This document shows, piece after piece, positions 23,127 to 34,627 of a stretch of 64,000 nucleotides of DNA. A model generated the notes under the pieces. The model was given only the letters and a program-made list of their open reading frames with translations, was not told the DNA's origin and made no database searches. Source of the stretch: Plenodomus lindquistii. Lineage: Eukaryota > Ascomycota > Dothideomycetes > Pleosporales > Leptosphaeriaceae. Positions within the stretch are counted from its first letter, which is position 1, and the number at the start of each line of letters is the position of its first letter. The position numbers and the translations under genes were made by a program. Location of the stretch: positions 1,240,001 through 1,304,000 of the forward strand of contig JANUWI010000009.1 in assembly GCA_025504975.1 (NCBI GenBank). Direction: 5' to 3'.

Positions 23127-23605
23127 GGATTTGGACGGGATGGGTTGGGAGGGGTTATGATGTTATGAAGTCCTGTATATACTAAATACTATTACCTTAA
23201 TATCGAATCGATAATGTACATATGCTACTTCATGCATTGCTGCTTTGGGGACGTGTGGTCTTGTCGTTGGTGATATTGAGGCTACGCTCTGGCTAGTCGG
23301 TCTGTGGCTGTCAGACATTTGTTGGACAGGTCTTACGCTTCTGGAGATCAATTTACGGTCACCAGATACCGTCAAGCCAGATCATGCGCGGGTAGGAGTT
23401 AGTTCGAAGCCATCATACATCGGCCAATGGGATTGTATACTTTTGGAGAGGAGGTTATAGCCAGTATGATTAGCTATCGTTGCGATTAGCACGCCTATGA
23501 ATGTCGTCAGATGCACTAGAGACCTGCGTCAATGCTGCTTTATAGTTCACTCCAAGTTAAATTTGTCGGCCGTAATCTGTGTCGGGAGGTAGTGATGCCT
23601 TACTT
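23127..23605. other. Intergenic between convergent genes
   Basis: This stretch holds the 3' flanks of the lipase (plus) and the DUF3176 gene (minus). Only short frames were seen. Confidence 0.5.
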
Positions 23606-25774
23606 CTATGTCGTCGAATAGAGACGAGAGACTCCTTCATCATCGCCTCTCAACATGACACGCAAATTTTTCGCCTCTCTCTGCATCTCCGACAACGTCA
23701 CCACCTGCACTGAGCTTTGCGATTCCGCATCAAGACCATGGAACAGCACCGGTAAAGACGACGCCTTCCACAGTCCCCCTCCATGCCTCCAACTCGACAC
23801 CATCCCAAGCAACAGCAGTAAAACACTCAACCCCACAACCGCACCAGGCAATCCAATCCACCCCCAGCGCACACCCACACACAAGTACGATTCAAACACT
23901 TCACCCTTCACCGGCCCCTGTCCTCCCCAGGTATCATACGGTTCGCGTTCCCCAATCTCCCCATCTTTCCTTACAATTGCCGTCATCGCATCGGCAATAG
24001 CGCCCATCGTATCGTCGACGTACGTAAAATTTGTGTCACCCCAATTATACAGCACATTTGCTGCTTCCGTGCTCGGTACATCTTTCAGGAACGTCCGCCC
24101 ACTCACCGTGCCATTCCAGAAGTCCCAGAAGAAGCGCGCGGCTGCGTTTGTAAACTCGGGTGGTGCAGCGTATGTGCATGGACCGCCGATGCTGTCGTCC
24201 ATGCCGGACCATGTGCTTGATCTGCGGGTGCAGTTTTCGCGCGGGTCGATGACGAGTTCGAAGGGTTCGGGAATGTCGTCGGAGCGGAGGAAGTGCATCC
24301 ATGGGTCTGAGCCGAATGATCGCTTGACTTCGGTTTCGTGGATGCGGTTATTGACGACGCTGGCGGTATATGTGCGTGTGCAAGGGAAGAGGGAACATTC
24401 TGCGGCGAGGGTGGTGAAGGGGTCGCTTATGTATCCTATGTTTCCACTGTGGCATGCCTTTGATTGCATGGTGCAGCCCAAGGTTGAGGAGACGTTTGCG
24501 AGAATCGAAATGTTTGTAAATGTTCCTGGGATGTGGGGGAGGATTTGTGTGCGAGTTGTGGAGTTTATGGTGGCCCAGTTTTGGATGGGAACAGTGGGGT
24601 CCTTGTAGTCGTACAGTCGATACCTGGGTGTTTGCGTGAGGAGATATTGCCCATTGGGAAGGGAGTATGTGCATTGGGTGTCTGTTGCGTTTTCATCGTT
24701 GGATGTGGGGGCGTCGTGGCATTCAGTTGTTATCGAAGAGGATATATCGGCACACTTGTGACATACAGCCAGTGTTGTATACCGTGGGAACGTACAGTTG
24801 GAACCCGGGCACATAGTGAGCTCAGTCGACGTGTTGGTTACCCTGCTATACAAGCCAGTGTAGATCGCTGCTCTCATTGCTGTGTCGAGACTATACGATC
24901 TATACCACGGCTCGCCCCAAAGAGTGAACTCGCTGGGATCAGAACTGGCTTCCTTGTTCACGTATCTCTGGTAGTATTCGGCTGTTGGTATGGAAAAGTC
25001 CTTATACGTCGATGGCATGGAGCATGTTTTGACTGTGAGAATGTTCTGTGTGAACGGATTGACGGCCAAGGCTACGACCGTGATCAAGGCTCCGAATAAG
25101 GCAATCTTTCTGAACATTCCATTAGCATCATTATGGCTAAGACCGATGCGCAGCAATGCGGCCTTCACTTACGGTCCTTTGATCCAACCCAGTATCTTAG
25201 CAGATCCCAAGGGTCCTTTACCTGCGCTATCAAGGCGCTCGAAGTCATTCAGAGCGTGTGATGACTCGAACCAACGCCATTTTGCTTGGCCAAGAACTAT
25301 ACAGTTACGCTTTAGCCAAACAGAGACGCTTTTGCCATGAGGACATGGTCAATACGTACCTGAAATCACAATGCACATGCAACACCCCTTTAGCAGCGTG
25401 GAAAAGATGGCCAGAACTGCATTAACAGAAATTCGCTGATTGCTAAGCCTGGCATCCACGGCCTCGTCTTGTACTTTGAGAAGCACGACGATTATTGCGG
25501 CAAGAGCACCCATGGCAAGGCAGGCACAGAAAAATTCCCATAGCCATCCGTTGGTGAGGAAATTCTGCCATCGCGCCGTTGGACGTCGTGCAGAAGGCTT
25601 CGTTGAGGATTCTCGGTATACTGTGCTACGGGTGTACTCCGATGCTGGTAGAAGATGAGCCTCAGTCACGGTGGGAGGTCCATTTCCAAGCTTGTCGTTC
25701 AGTTCGTACGTCGATCCCATGTTTTCGTAAGAGGTAGATCGGGTTGAAGGACTTGAAGGTCTAGAGGTAGGCAT
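23606..25774 (-). CDS. DUF3176-family membrane protein
   Basis: Three exons, 25774-25360, 25296-25173 and 25109-23606, give 680 residues. The amino-terminal tail is polar and Ser/Thr-rich. Two helices follow (GWLWEFFCACLAMGALAAII and a second around AVLAIFSTLLKGCC), then the family motif ALNDFERLDSAGKGPLGS, and a third helix ALITVVALAVNPFTQNIL. A large lumenal or extracellular domain of about 400 residues carries many N-glycosylation sequons and paired cysteines (MCPGSNCTFPRYTTLAVCHKC). A last helix GAVVGLSVLLLLLGMV precedes a short cytoplasmic tail. Such proteins are common and multicopy in filamentous ascomycetes; their function is unknown. The exon joins are in phase. Confidence 0.85.
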
Positions 25775-26389
25775 CGTTGAGCGTCCTCGATACGAAGGTC
25801 AAAAGGCATCGAAGTCCATTGTGTGCGAGGCGCATGATGTTATACAAATGTACAACCACACGCCACAAAACAATATGGAACCAATCCATTGGGTTCTGGA
25901 ATAAGATTGCGGAAAAAAATCTTGGCGAATTGGCGCATCCTGCGTGTAATCCGGTGGTCTGTTGGTCTGCTCTCCGTAGCTCCTCTGCTCTTTCCATCTC
26001 ATGAAAGCCACGTTCCATAATTGGACCATGTCTAAGAGCGTGACATCCATATTCTTAGGGTCGAGTAAAGAAGGCTGAATTCTGCAGAGAGTGTATTCTA
26101 CCATCGCAGGTTTTCGAGATTCTTGAAGTTGAGGAGCCAATTGCCGTTCCATCCGTCTTACATGGGTGCGCAGGACTAGATTCCTTCAGCTCTGTCCAAC
26201 CGAGCACATGAGACACCTAACCGAAGCGTAGGAGTGGGTCGCGTGATCAAACGTTGTCGTCCTAGTGTGCAGCGCGTACAAAAGGCCAATTCCTCCAAGA
26301 CCAAGCTTGAGCTCTTGTTAGGAGTCAAGCTCAACCAACTCATCAACGACATACCAGCAATTTCCGTTACAGTCGCTAGGAATCTCAGA
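25775..26389. other. Intergenic, divergent region
   Basis: About 600 bp lies upstream of both the DUF3176 gene (minus) and the small membrane protein (plus). A minus-strand frame, 25799-26152, reads MVEYTLCRIQPSLLDPKN and looks somewhat protein-like, but it has no recognisable family. The plus frame of the next gene is open back to 26234 without an ATG, so an upstream exon is possible. Confidence 0.4.
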
Positions 26390-26971
26390 ATGGGAGGCCC
26401 TTCAGCAGACAACGTATACCTACAAGTCGTCAACCGCGTGCCATGGCGCTATCTTCACATACTTGGGTTCTATCTCATTCTTTCCAGCATCGTCACTTAT
26501 ACCTGGACGTCCCAAATACTATCGTCACACCACTCCCAAGGCTGGATTGTCGCCGTTTTGAACTTCCTAATTCTCATTTCCATATGCTCCCTTGCCATGG
26601 GCGGCATCCATCTCTGCATGGCATGGCATGTATTTAAAGATGCGCTGTGGGCGGATCCGAAGACTGCGCGATTAAACATGGATGACACATCAAGAAGCAT
26701 AGAGAGAACACTCCGAAGCATCGTAAAGTCTGCCCCTTGGCGGTATGCCTATGTGCTTAGCTTATCACTTTTTGGGCTCGCCGTCGCCGCCTTCTTTTCT
26801 GGTAGAACTCTGCATCTGAGGGATCCCAACACGACAGACTGGAGCGCCCTCGTCCTGGTCAGGTTACTCCTGTTACTCCATATGGCTTCGAACATAACGA
26901 GTATGGGCGTCGGCATTGTGTGGTATGTGTTCAAAGAGGTGTACATAACGGACCTAGAGGACGGACATTAG
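26390..26971 (+). CDS. Small membrane protein with a duplicated two-helix unit
   Basis: The frame is 193 residues from the first in-frame ATG (MGGPSADNVYLQVV). I do not recognise the family. Four hydrophobic segments form two similar halves. The first starts VNRVPWRYLHILGFYL and ends AWHVFKDALWADP; the second starts VKSAPWRYAYVLSLSL and ends VWYVFKEVYITDL. The shared PWRY entry and W-x-VFK exit, each flanking two helices, point to an internal duplication. The open frame continues upstream to 26234 with protein-like sequence (KLELLLGVKLNQLIND), so the true start may lie in an upstream exon. The cellular membrane and the function are unknown. Confidence 0.6.
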   Translation: MGGPSADNVYLQVVNRVPWRYLHILGFYLILSSIVTYTWTSQILSSHHSQGWIVAVLNFLILISICSLAMGGIHLCMAWHVFKDALWADPKTARLNMDDTSRSIERTLRSIVKSAPWRYAYVLSLSLFGLAVAAFFSGRTLHLRDPNTTDWSALVLVRLLLLLHMASNITSMGVGIVWYVFKEVYITDLEDGH

Positions 26972-27264
26972 CTCAGCACCTGGGGGACAAGCAATACGAA
27001 AAGCAGCCAATTTTCCATACACGTGACGACAGCAATCGAAGTCTTGGTGAATGAAGTTGTGACCGAGTCCGAGACAGGGACTTAGAAATGGCAGCTAGTC
27101 TTGTTGTGGTGCTGATTGCTGAAGCGGCTAGCTTGATCATATCGTCTTCAACTTTGTCGAGAGAACTTGGCTTTCCCAGCTCTGCAACCAAAGAATTGTG
27201 TGCTATTCGCTCTACTTGATCATGCCGTTCCTCGTGCATCAGCTCAGCCACGTTATCCTGCCAT
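26972..27264. other. Intergenic between convergent genes
   Basis: This short 3' flank contains an open frame (26973-27320 minus) that overlaps the end of the next gene and has no recognisable product. Confidence 0.4.
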
Positions 27265-27836
27265 TCACTGGTTTTTCTTGGCCTTCGCCTGTCCACCCCG
27301 AAACCCCATACCATAGACATACACCAAACTCCCGCCCAAGTACGCCGCCCACATGGTTGCAGGCAGCGCCACCACCGCGCTCAGCAGAATATTAGTATCT
27401 GTAGGCATGAACCCAGGGTTCGACCTCCTCGTCCACCAATTGTACGCAGCCGCCACCACACCGACATCATTGATCAACGCATGTAGTACACCGACCTTGG
27501 CCTTCTTGGACGAAAAGCCGTCGCGCTTGATCACAGGCATGAGCTCGTATGCGCCGGTCGCAACGGCGGGAGCGGAGAAGAAGAGCGTGAGGAGGGTGGC
27601 GTAGTAGGAGAGGAGGGGGAACATTGCTGGGCTGATGGCTATGTCGAGGGTTTTGACTAGGGTTGAGTCAGTGTGTCGTATATTGGTTCGGGAGAGTAGG
27701 TTGGAATACAGGCTGAGCCTACGATGGCGGATGTAGGGCCATATTTCGAGAGGAAGTATACGGCGTCCAGACCACCGGCGAACAGGGTGGTGGTGATGGG
27801 GAAATGAACTGTTGCGGGATGCGTTGGGTGGCTCAT
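27265..27836 (-). CDS. DUF2231-like small membrane protein
   Basis: Two exons, 27836-27710 and 27656-27265, joined across a 53-nt intron with a CTGAC branch site, give 172 residues. The start MSHPTHPATVHFPITTTLF matches the HP-x-x-VHFP entry motif of the DUF2231 family of predicted membrane proteins. About four hydrophobic segments follow (FAGGLDAVYFL, LLSYYATLLTLFFSAPAVATG, HALINDVGVVAAAYNWW, SAVVALPATMWAAYLGGSLVYVYG). The tail is basic (GGQAKAKKNQ). Function is unknown. Starting at 27624 would lose the family motif. Confidence 0.75.
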
Positions 27837-28940
27837 ACTGGCGATGATGGAGTCACTTGGTGATTTGTAGTCGCCGATTACACGGTATGTTCAACGCTAA
27901 AAGGTGTGCAGGTAACAGAGTAGTGGAAGACAGAAGATGATACAATTAACATTCAATGTCAGCACTGCTACGGTACTCTAGACACAGTGCGGAGAGCCGA
28001 TCCTCGTGCAACGATAGCCAAGATTCCAGCCAATTGGCTTCTCGCCAATTCCATGCTGTGCTGACGCTCCTGAGCAATTACAGTTTGTGTCGTCATCGAT
28101 TGATGTTTACTTAGTACAGTATGAGCACTGCAACAACAATGCGCGCTGCGCGGGTTGCTCCAGGCTAGTCACAGTGCGGCTTAGCGTGCTTACTGCAGTT
28201 CATCGTCTCACCATCTATTGGACGACCTCTCCACAATCAACCTCAACGGGTTGAGATGACCCCTGCTCAACAACAACACCATCATCATCACTGAATTATG
28301 TCGAGTATCGAGTGTGGAGTGTGGAGTATGGAGTATGGAGTACACAGCATCTGATATCTAAATTCCCCTTGCCAACACCAAGGCCCCAGGTCCCACAGCC
28401 GAAGCACGTCACCATCCCTGCCACACACCCGAAGCGATTGGAATCACAGCATCGCTCCACCCACACGTGCCCTGTCCTGTCAGACGATGTTAGGGCCTTG
28501 GCAGGGGGCAGTCTGCGTGCAAAGCACAGCACAGGCTACAGGCTACAGCACGCACATCTAACCTGATGGAACGATTGCGAAACACAATCCCAGCCATGGG
28601 AATCCCATTGCTCAGGCCAGCTGCCACAGTGGAGCCGGGTCCGAGTCGAGCCGCGTTGGAGAAAATTGTGCAATCTCTGGCTCTGCAGCCTGCTCTGCGC
28701 AATCAATCACTGATCCGCAGCAAGCAAGGATGATGTCGCGAGACGGCAAAACGAGGCGAAGCGGCGACGCCGAGGCCCGAGGCTGCATTCATGCGATCGG
28801 ATCTCCTTCTGAATCAGTCGGGTCGCCTGATCTCAGAACGCAGGACTCGTGCGACAGACAGGTGGAGCAAGGCTGAGAATGGGGCATGGATTACAATACT
28901 GCGTGGAGCATACTGCATGAAATTACTACTAACGTTACGT
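27837..28940. other. Intergenic, about 1.1 kb
   Basis: This stretch is the upstream region of the DUF2231-like gene and the 3' flank of the next minus gene. It holds a short imperfect tandem repeat at 28311-28346, and no frame with a recognisable product. Confidence 0.45.
28311..28346. repeat. Imperfect GGAGTRT tandem repeat
   Basis: Five near-copies of a 7-bp unit (GAGTGTG, GAGTATG and variants) stand in tandem in intergenic DNA. Confidence 0.6.
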
Positions 28941-30309
28941 CTAGACTGTACGGCCGGGTTCCTTGACCAGCGTATCCGTGCTGCTATGCGTGCTGTTTGA
29001 GCGCTGCGGTTCGTCTCTTGGTCTTCTCATCTCCGTCCAGTCTTTACCTGTGACGTCTGATCTCCATCCCTGAGTGTTGCCGTCGTCGTCTTCGACTTGG
29101 ACGCGGATGTCTGTGATGACTTGAATATCGCGATCGTCCTCGTCTGATGACTTGGCGTGGCGCACTGTGGAGTTCATCACGTAGGCTTCATGTTGCGATT
29201 GCATATCTCGTCGCCCACGGCTGGTGCCAATGGTAGAGTAGAGTCGTGGTGTGGTGTGCGTGCTGCGCTTTTCCGAGGTAAACAAACCGGGGAGATAGCG
29301 GGTCACAAGGGGGCGTAGGAGGGGAAGGCAGGCGCAGATGATGCCTACATTGCATTCGACAGAGGACCAAAGAGCGGCGGGGGCATTGTCGTAGAGTGGG
29401 TCTTTCGAGTTGGATATCGCGACGAGTTGGGGTAGTCGAAGGATAGAGACTACGCAAACACTGATAAGGTTTGTTAGACGGATTGCGACGTATATAGGCG
29501 TCTTGCAAGGCTACTCACAACCCACCGACAGCAAAGATGCCGACCAGTGCCCCCTTTTGCCGCCTTCCAAGGTTGAGACTGCGAATAACAGGCATGGGCA
29601 GCAAGATGATGGTGAAGTCCAACGTGATGTTGATGGCGGCGTTGGTGCTACGAATTGTGAGCTTGGAGATTGCAGAAATACTGTTTGGAATACGTACAAC
29701 CACGCTGCGAATTGGTTCATACACTTCGCGCCAGGCTCCTTGGTCCAGAATGCTCTCACAGGTATGCAGACAAATGCACTGCCGAATACAGCCCAGGCCA
29801 GGAAACCGCAGACAACTCCCATCACAACCTTGCAGATAATCTGAAATCGTCTAGTGGTGAAGACTCGCAGGTACTGCACGAGAATAGAGATCTTTTGCAG
29901 GCCAAGTGATAGATTGTAGAGCATGAGGGATGCCCAGAAGGCCTTCGTCTGTGTCAGTCTTTGTTTGAAGGTTTGACATGAGTGGTGCTTACCTTTAAAG
30001 TGTTCCTTGACTGCTCTTGGGAGACATCCTCAATGTGTCGACCCATTCCCTGACTTGCTTCTGTCCGATGGTTAGTGCATGCGAATAACGATACAAGCAC
30101 ATGTACGCACGATAACCGAGGCACGCTGTGAATCCGATAGAAACCAGCATGGCCAACAGGATGCAATAGTCTTCAACTCCAGGACATCGCACCAAGAAGA
30201 ATCGAGTATAGAGCCGCATCACGACCACAATGGTGGCGATGCCTGTGAAAGCGGCGGATACATCAAGAGCTTGCCGGCCCCTGGGGTTCGTAACAGGCTC
30301 TACCGCCAT
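28941..30309 (-). CDS. Rhodopsin-domain integral membrane protein, second copy
   Basis: A seven-helix protein of the same fungal family as 4989-6508 but clearly divergent. The start at 30309 reads MAVEPVTNPRGRQALDVSAAF. Family features include VVMRLYTRFFLVR with GVEDYCIL, LYNLSLGLQKISILVQYLRVF, FCIP-like VCIPVRAFW, and a helix with NITLDFTIILLPMPVIRSLN. The carboxyl end contains DNAPAALWSSVECNVGIICACLPLLRP, the helix-7 signature, then a polar tail of about 110 residues. At least four introns interrupt it (near 30110, 29950, 29680 and 29480); I did not fix every junction. It is probably in the plasma membrane; ligand unknown. Confidence 0.82.
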
Positions 30310-33300
30310 CCTGACGGCAAAAAGGTTATTGTTGTATTCGGCGGTATTGAGTGATCATGGAATGTCGATGTGGTGATACTCGGTCCTCACAGGGTCCAGA
30401 AGTAGAGAGGTCGGTCCAATATTATAAGAGGGAACGCGGGAAGCTCACCAAGCCATCAAACTCGTCAACTGGGTTATGTATGACCAACATGGGGCATTAG
30501 CTCGCATGTGCGGGCACCCTAAGCATTTGACCTTAAAATTCGATTGTGTGGCATGGTAAACCAGGCACGCTGCCGTAGTCCGTAGTACCCGGCAAGACGC
30601 ACTGTAAAAACCTTGTTGGACCTGAATCGTACCGGTTGACTTCCCCGTGCGGCAGATGACAGGGTTGCGAGATAGCGTGAGCGATACAACATGCGATTGG
30701 CGAAATGTCGTATTATTTGTATGCTATGTGTAAACAAGACCATCAATCCCAGCCGATGAAAAGAGACTTGTCTCACGGACTGGCTGAACAGCCATCAGCA
30801 GTTGCAAACGATGGTTGATCTGACGTGTACACGCTCAGGAATCTCGAATCTATCTTCAGAGCGGGACACTAATTCTTTGAGTTGCGGCTGTGGGGCATGT
30901 CAGGGTCTGACAGCGCTTTTGGGGACGGAGAGTTACAAAGGCGGTACGGTTGATTTAGCGGAAGGCGTCGGCACGATTCGTGTAGCCCACCATGCTTGGA
31001 GCAAGACTGAATAGAACGGAGCTGGTTGCCGCGCTTTCCAGATAACGCCATCTGGGGTTGAGCTACTGGAAGTCGACCACCTTTGGTCTACAGTAAGTAG
31101 GAACACCCATTGACGAAAACAGCAGACGGGAAATCGAGACCATGATTACAACAACAGCGCCAAGAACGACGCTGGTCATGCTGGTCCATCAGTGCGATCG
31201 CACAGTAGGGTCCACTTATGGAAGCAATGAGACCTTTTCGTTAGATGCTTGTTGACGGCTTGTACTACAATGTCGCCTGTAGGAACAAAGTTTCGAAGGA
31301 TTGTGTTGACGTTGACATGTGTTATTCCTCGCCTAAAACGACTCAGTGGCCGCTCCCTACCATTGAACAATTGGCTGAATTGTTGGCTGCTTCGCCTCGC
31401 GATATAGCTTAGAGGTAATATCGTTAAGAGGTCGATTGTGCATCAACACGGATGGTATGGCTTGATCCAGCCTGTAAAGCAACCCCCGCGTGGCGCACAG
31501 TTCGGTTGGCCAACCGAAACCGGAATCAAGATTCTTATACGCATGGCTAGACACAAGGCGGGCCTGATATGTGGCTCTCTACGGCTTGGCCGCTCGAGTT
31601 CCTTGCCCTTCATAGGCTATTTGGAGTGTCCCTAGATCTGCGGGGAATTGGTGAGTGGGGCCACCCCACAATAGCGTCGATTATTCGGGCCGATTAGCGA
31701 TATGTACAAGGTGCCCAACGGGGGTCTTATCCTTGCGAGTCTGCTAGCCGCAACACTCGATATGCTTATACTTTCGGCTATGTACAGTCCAGCCAACAAA
31801 GGGCAAACTCATGCCGGCACTAAAATCGGGTACCAGGTCGCGCCACGAATGAGCATTGTTGTACACTTAGTGGTACATACACAGTACACCTACCTTTAGG
31901 CGCTACCGGAATCTGGAGTTAGATGCTGTACCCAACATACCGGGCGTTGACGAAAGCAGCCCAAGTGATTCTATGAGCACTCGCTTCGCCTCAGGTCTTA
32001 TCGGCCTGACGCAAACGCTTTGGCGGTGGACTCGGGGTATTGTTGGGTGTCTGCCTTGAATCATAGGCGGATTTTCCACCAGTGTTAATAGGTGTATGGT
32101 CCTGTTCTGATCCAGGCGTGTTGCGAGCTGGCTGGCCTGCAGACATTCTGAAACAGAACGTTTTCAGAACTGATAGCGTTTCGGTATGTCGTCAGAGGGA
32201 TCATCGCGTATCAGCATGGAAAGATGGTGTCATGCAGAGTGCATGAACCTGATCTGCGCAGAATGAATGGAAGCATTCGCGCCGAGCTGGTGATTTGGCT
32301 TGTGATTAGATTTCAGGGCACTCGCCGAGCCAACGCCAGGACGCTCGACGCCCACAGTGAGGATAGTCGAAGATCATGTTCTTCGGCGATCGGGACATGA
32401 GTCGACTGGCTTCGGTCCCAATAAATGGGATCTTTGCTGGAACGTCTGATCAGTGCGAGGCGTTCGCGATGGACTAGAAACTGGACACTTTGCTTTACTC
32501 ATACTAAGTTAGGGTCGGGCTCGAAGCTACTTGAATCGCTATTTTGCGGGCGGAAGCATCAAGGGCGGACTCTTCCCTCCGGCGTCGAAAGAGAGGAGCC
32601 TACAGTACTACTGTGTAGCTTGTGTGGGCGGTGGCGACTAGCTCTCGACCCCTGGCATTATCAGACAGCATGGCAGCATGAGGACACGAGCTGATCAGCT
32701 GATCAGACACGTTCTCAGCCACTCTGCTTACACAGTGGATGAATAATCATACCTTGGCCAGATGCCGTTATGCAGCTTGACCGAGTCCGATCGGCATCGT
32801 ATGACCTGACTGTGTTAATTCGTCAAGGCAATATTGCCCACTGTAACTGGCTTTGGTCAGTCAACCCACCCGAGATACGTGCGGACTGAAGCATACACTT
32901 GAGCAGAGGTGAAGCACAGTTGAAGCGTGGACGTGACACTGCGTGACTGCGACGTGTGCCGTACGGAACGGTTGGCGGAGATGGAATCTAGAGAAGCGAA
33001 GGTCGAGCGAGAGACGGGCGGCGGCAACCGATGCGACTCCCCCACAAGTGAGACCACACGACTCAGGGTCCAACCCAACAGGGGCTTTGGCCGGCACGTA
33101 TATACACCGAACATGATGTTTTGAAGACGAAGAAATCCAGGGATGATAATCAAGCACTCGGAACGCAACCGACGGATCGAGTCAACTCGTATGCCTGGTA
33201 TAGTCAAGCCTCAACGTCACCCACCCACCAACAAGAGTCAGCATGGTCAGGATAAGCCTTGAGCGGGCGTCGCAGCTTCCCGCTTTGGCATGTGTAAGAA

Positions 33301-34627
33301 GTCTTCGCAGACTGAGTGTGAAGTGCGACTCATTAGCTGCATACGGTACGTTGAATTGTCTGAGATGATTTCCTGTCTTGCATGCCACTATCTTAACAGA
33401 GCAAGAAGGGTACAAGAAAAGCAAAGGATCAGCCACCATACATCAAGTGTGACAGAACCGTCCCGATCTAGCAAGGCATGCATCACATTGCAATAAATGG
33501 CCTAGATTTCGAGATAACATGGAAAGGTGGAAGAGAGTGGCGATGAGCATACCCCAGCCGCAGGTTCTCGAGCACACCCAATCATTTGCGTGTACATGCT
33601 CACATGCGACCGCAACTAGGACGATACTGGGTGGCTCTGAATAGTGTGACTATACTCACGACGGGCTGATCGTTCCGTTGTGAGGCTTTGACCAAACTCA
33701 TGCACCGGCACGATATCAAGATCATGCATCCGTAAGCCATCGAATCACGCACCATAAGGCGTCCTGTCATAACACGTCTGGATCATGACGGGCGCTCGCA
33801 GATCGCCGCCCTGCGCAGAACTCTCAATGATTAGCAGGCCAAACAGGAAAGCTTCGAAACTGCCAGGCACTGTTTATATCAGCGCACTCTTGAGGACCTA
33901 CCATGGCATACTGCTATTGCGCCTTTACAACCCTAGTAGTACGGTCGTAGCGCTTCACACCCACCCCAAGCCGACTTTAGGGGTGGTAGGCACTACTCAC
34001 TGTCATTCCTGAGCACAAAACGAAATTGCTGGATATCAGGCCATGCGTGATGCCTGATTGACTGGCCTGCTACAGTGAATAGTCACTTCCCCATCCTGTA
34101 GACGTTATGATGTTTGCTTCCCAAAGAGCGAATTCATTTTCACCATCTCCCTTGGATAATGTTGTGAAGAGCGACGATGCTCACTGCGATCATTCGTGTT
34201 CTTCACTGCCGCCACGTAAATCCTCATGGCTGGCAAGTGCGAGAAGCCCCTTGTGCTATACTAAGTTTATCAGTGGGGCGCGTTGAGGGAATACAACCTT
34301 TGGAAGTAGGTGCCCAAGGCATGGTTGGTTGACTTAGTCCGTCGCCGAACTTTTACAAAAAAGATTCAGTGCATGTGTGACGACCACGTCGTTTGAGTGA
34401 GCCAGAGGCCACCACTTTGGATGACAGGTGCAGGTCCCGTGATATCGTAATAGCGTGTTGTTGTTGGACGCGTGGTTCGCGTGGGGCGGGGCGATGCCAC
34501 GGCAACGTCAGCCTGTCATGTCCTGTCGCCTGATTTTGAAACAACACAACGAGGGGCTTGTCGTTACGACGTTTACGTGACGAAAGCATCCCCCACCATA
34601 ACTGCAAAGCACAGGCAGGTGCAGCCG
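30310..34627. other. Gene-poor 4.3-kb region
   Basis: No frame here has a recognisable product or the length and composition of the neighbouring genes. It contains perfect palindromes at 31502-31515 and 32691-32706, and a 51-codon minus-strand frame at 31991-32146 with protein-like composition. Base composition is not strongly AT-rich, so I see no clear sign of RIP. Decayed mobile DNA, long regulatory sequence or non-coding RNA are all possible; I cannot tell which. Confidence 0.4.
31991..32146 (-). CDS. Possible short ORF or exon, 51 codons
   Basis: An ATG at 32146 follows TTTCAGA, which resembles a splice acceptor. The frame reads MSAGQPARNTPGSEQ and ends PSPPPKRLRQADKT with a TGA. The Ser/Pro/Asn-rich, KR-containing composition resembles a nuclear disordered region. 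No family, no homologue recognised, and no clear neighbouring exon. Confidence 0.15.
   Translation of the reverse strand: MSAGQPARNTPGSEQDHTPINTGGKSAYDSRQTPNNTPSPPPKRLRQADKT

Noticed and set aside
23655..24608. Plus-strand 317-codon ORF
   Set aside because: It is antisense to the DUF3176 gene, whose family motifs, membrane helices and splice sites are clear on the minus strand.
30310..34627. RIP-mutated transposon
   Set aside because: The stretch is not clearly AT-rich, and no TE protein remnant is readable. A computed TpA/ApT index would be decisive; I cannot run it.
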